Shown in pieces: positions 62,069-64,000 of a DNA stretch of 64,000 nt. The stretch is from NCBI RefSeq assembly GCF_009828585.1, contig NZ_WSRZ01000010.1, positions 1-64,000 on the forward strand. The letters are read 5' to 3'. The notes below the pieces were generated by a model. That model was not told where the DNA came from. It worked only from the letters and a program-made list of their open reading frames with translations, and did no database searches. The DNA comes from Shewanella litoralis. GTDB lineage: Bacteria > Pseudomonadota > Gammaproteobacteria > Enterobacterales > Shewanellaceae. Within the stretch, counting starts at the first letter, position 1. Each line of letters starts with the position of its first letter. A program made the position numbers and the translations under genes.

Positions 62069-62364
62069 GTTAACTCCTTAACGTACTTATTCTATTGGTA
62101 TATTTTGTTAATTCACTGGGTAAATAACCTAAGTGATTAACCTCAATATTAAGGCGATAAAAAAGGGGCTAGATAATAGCATAAGCCGTGCGCGATTGGC
62201 TGCACTTCAGTGTTTCTTGAGGCTAACACTCAGTTTCTAAATACGAAAACTGTTTTGTGATGTTTAAGCCGCAATAAAAATGGCCTTCAAATAACCCTTT
62301 TTAAATTTGAACTCGTTAATAGTCAGTAACGACACAACGGACGAATAATGAAAAGGGCACCTTT

Positions 62365-64000
62365 ATGATTGATTATCAGCACATATTTAACCGAAGTATG
62401 TTGGCACTATTAATCAGCGGCATTGTTATGGGCGGCTGCGCAAAAGAGTCAAACGATTCCGCTCAGCACCAGCAAACTCCGAGTCACCCCACTACGAGTA
62501 CCCCTGAACCCATAGCCGCTAAAAAAGACCTAACAGTGAACGATTATCAGCTAAAACCACAGCAAGCTGAAATGATGATTTCTGCACAGGAACAAGCTCA
62601 TCGACTTGTTAAACAGCGCCAGCAATTGAGTGAAGCGAAAGTGATGGCCAACGTCATGCCAATGCACAGCGATAATCGTCACTTAAGCTCTGCGCCTATC
62701 AATAATGATAAATTTGCTGCAATGGTGCAAAACGGCAATATAGTGGCGGCTGAAACGCCAGTTTCAACGTTTTCAATCGATGTCGATACTGGAAGTTACA
62801 GCACTACTCGCAGACTAATTAATCAAGGCCTATTACCCGCTAAAGACAGCGTACGAGTCGAGGAGCTGATTAACTACTTTAGCTACGATTATCCCGCGCC
62901 AACCGACGCCGACGTGCCCTTTAATGTCACTACAGAGTTGGCGCCATCGCCTTACAATCAAGACACGCAATTATTACGCATTGGTATTAAAGGCTATGAT
63001 ATTGCCGCTGACCAACTCGGTGCCAGTAACCTGGTGTTGTTGCTAGATGTATCTGGATCAATGTCATCAAACGATAAACTGCCATTATTAAAACAAGCAC
63101 TATTAATGCTTAGCCAGCAATTGTCGGCACAAGATAAAGTCTCGATTGTGGTTTACGCCGGTGCCAGTGGTGTGGTGTTAGATGGCGTTGCCGGTAATGA
63201 CTTTACGGCAATCAGCCATGCGCTGAATCAGTTAACTGCTCAAGGTGGCACCAATGGCAGCCAAGGGATACAACTCGCGTATCAATTAGCCCAGAAGCAT
63301 TTTATTGAAAACGGCACTAATCGCGTTATTTTAGCCACCGATGGCGACTTTAACCTCGGCATGACCGACCATCAGCAGCTGGTGGATTATGTGGCAAAAC
63401 ACAGTAAAAACGGGATTGGGTTATCGACATTAGGTTTTGGTTTAGGGTCTGGTAATGGTGGTTATAACGACCATTTATTGGAGCAATTGTCGAATAAAGC
63501 CAATGGTCAATATGCCTACATTGATACCTTAAATGAAGCGCGTAAAGTGTTGGTTGATCAGCTCAGTGCCACCTTGTTAACCATTGCACATGACGTCAAA
63601 GTGCAAATAGAGTTTAACCCTGCTGTGGTATCAGAATACCGCTTAATTGGCTACGAAAACCGCTTATTAAACCGCAGCGATTTTAACAACGATGCTGTTG
63701 ATGCAGGTGAGATTGGCGCAGGTCATAGCGTCACTGCGCTATACGAATTACGTTATAACGACAGCCAAAACAACTTGGTCGATCCACTACGTTATCGTGC
63801 ATCAACAACGACCGATGACAAGGCAAGGGCGGTAAGTGATGAAGTGGCTTTTTTAAAATTGCGTTACAAAGCCATTGGCGGCCAAGCCAGTCAATTATTA
63901 ACTTACCCCATTACCCAACAGCAGCAATTGAGACATTTACACCAAGCCAGTGATGATCTTCGTTTTGCTGCTGCAGTGGCCGGTTTTGGTCAATTACTTA
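62365..64000 (+). CDS. VWA-domain lipoprotein (YfbK-like), cut by the window end
   Basis: At least 545 residues; the frame is open to the last base. The signal peptide ends in GGC (MGGC, Cys about 25). A Gln/His-rich linker (about 30-110) leads to a conserved N-terminal domain (ETPVSTFSIDVDTGSYSTTRR), then a von Willebrand A domain with the metal site DVSGSMSS (about 230-237), GGTNGSQGI and ATDGDFNLG. The final part (about 400 on) resembles the DUF3520-like domain of YfbK. Function is unknown; VWA domains bind protein partners through Mg2+. An AAGGG site lies seven bases upstream. Confidence 0.87.
   Translation, partial: MIDYQHIFNRSMLALLISGIVMGGCAKESNDSAQHQQTPSHPTTSTPEPIAAKKDLTVNDYQLKPQQAEMMISAQEQAHRLVKQRQQLSEAKVMANVMPMHSDNRHLSSAPINNDKFAAMVQNGNIVAAETPVSTFSIDVDTGSYSTTRRLINQGLLPAKDSVRVEELINYFSYDYPAPTDADVPFNVTTELAPSPYNQDTQLLRIGIKGYDIAADQLGASNLVLLLDVSGSMSSNDKLPLLKQALLMLSQQLSAQDKVSIVVYAGASGVVLDGVAGNDFTAISHALNQLTAQGGTNGSQGIQLAYQLAQKHFIENGTNRVILATDGDFNLGMTDHQQLVDYVAKHSKNGIGLSTLGFGLGSGNGGYNDHLLEQLSNKANGQYAYIDTLNEARKVLVDQLSATLLTIAHDVKVQIEFNPAVVSEYRLIGYENRLLNRSDFNNDAVDAGEIGAGHSVTALYELRYNDSQNNLVDPLRYRASTTTDDKARAVSDEVAFLKLRYKAIGGQASQLLTYPITQQQQLRHLHQASDDLRFAAAVAGFGQLL

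Noticed and set aside
62243-62258. PurR-like sequence ACGAAAACTGTTTTGT upstream of purE
   Set aside because: The central CG step, essential in PurR boxes, is missing and the right half is shifted by one base.

Overview
The window reads as a conserved core-chromosome segment of a Shewanella-like marine gammaproteobacterium (order Alteromonadales). The basis is gene order (barA-rlmD-relA-mazG-pyrG-eno-ftsB-ispD-ispF-truD-surE-pcm-nlpD-rpoS/mutS-recA-alaS-csrA-tRNA), protein lengths and motifs, a moderately AT-rich composition, and a Na+-pumping oxaloacetate decarboxylase. The species cannot be fixed from the sequence alone.

Layout. 1-295: possible transposase tail and two hairpin terminators. 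296-3480 (minus): an exported coiled-coil protein of unknown function and ettA. 3730-11234 (plus): glyA, then nrdR-ribD-ribE-ribBA-ribH-nusB-thiL-pgpA, i.e. riboflavin synthesis joined to transcription antitermination, thiamin and phospholipid genes. 11308-16495 (minus): unknown membrane-anchored protein, SOS-controlled recN, an AEC-family permease, a 57-residue small protein and a YjaG-like gene that overlaps the barA sensor kinase (to 19322). 19443-33762 (plus): the rlmD to rpoS stretch, covering rRNA methylation, stringent response, nucleotide pools, glycolysis, cell division, isoprenoids, tRNA modification, repair and the general stress sigma factor. mutS faces rpoS and is followed by SOS-controlled recA.

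The usual recX position between recA and alaS holds only a decayed recX split by a 261-bp MITE-like element. csrA precedes six tRNA genes (2 Ser-GCT, 4 Arg-ACG). Next come oadGAB, with a PdhR-type palindrome about 280 bp upstream, and a nitrate-type ABC importer with a hairpin terminator in its leader and a porin downstream. The right end carries a dicarboxylate/amino-acid symporter, a small YqaA-like membrane protein, an M16 peptidase lipoprotein, gshA, two lipoprotein genes, purEK, and the first 1.6 kb of a VWA-domain lipoprotein that runs off the window.

Most of the window is ordinary housekeeping DNA and I see no defence, secretion or secondary-metabolite system. The points most worth a second look are the disrupted recX, three different short inverted-repeat elements, the PdhR-like site before oadGAB, two leader hairpins (nitrate-type ABC operon and pyrG), the zinc-less RibA half of RibBA, and a few conserved-looking genes without a function.
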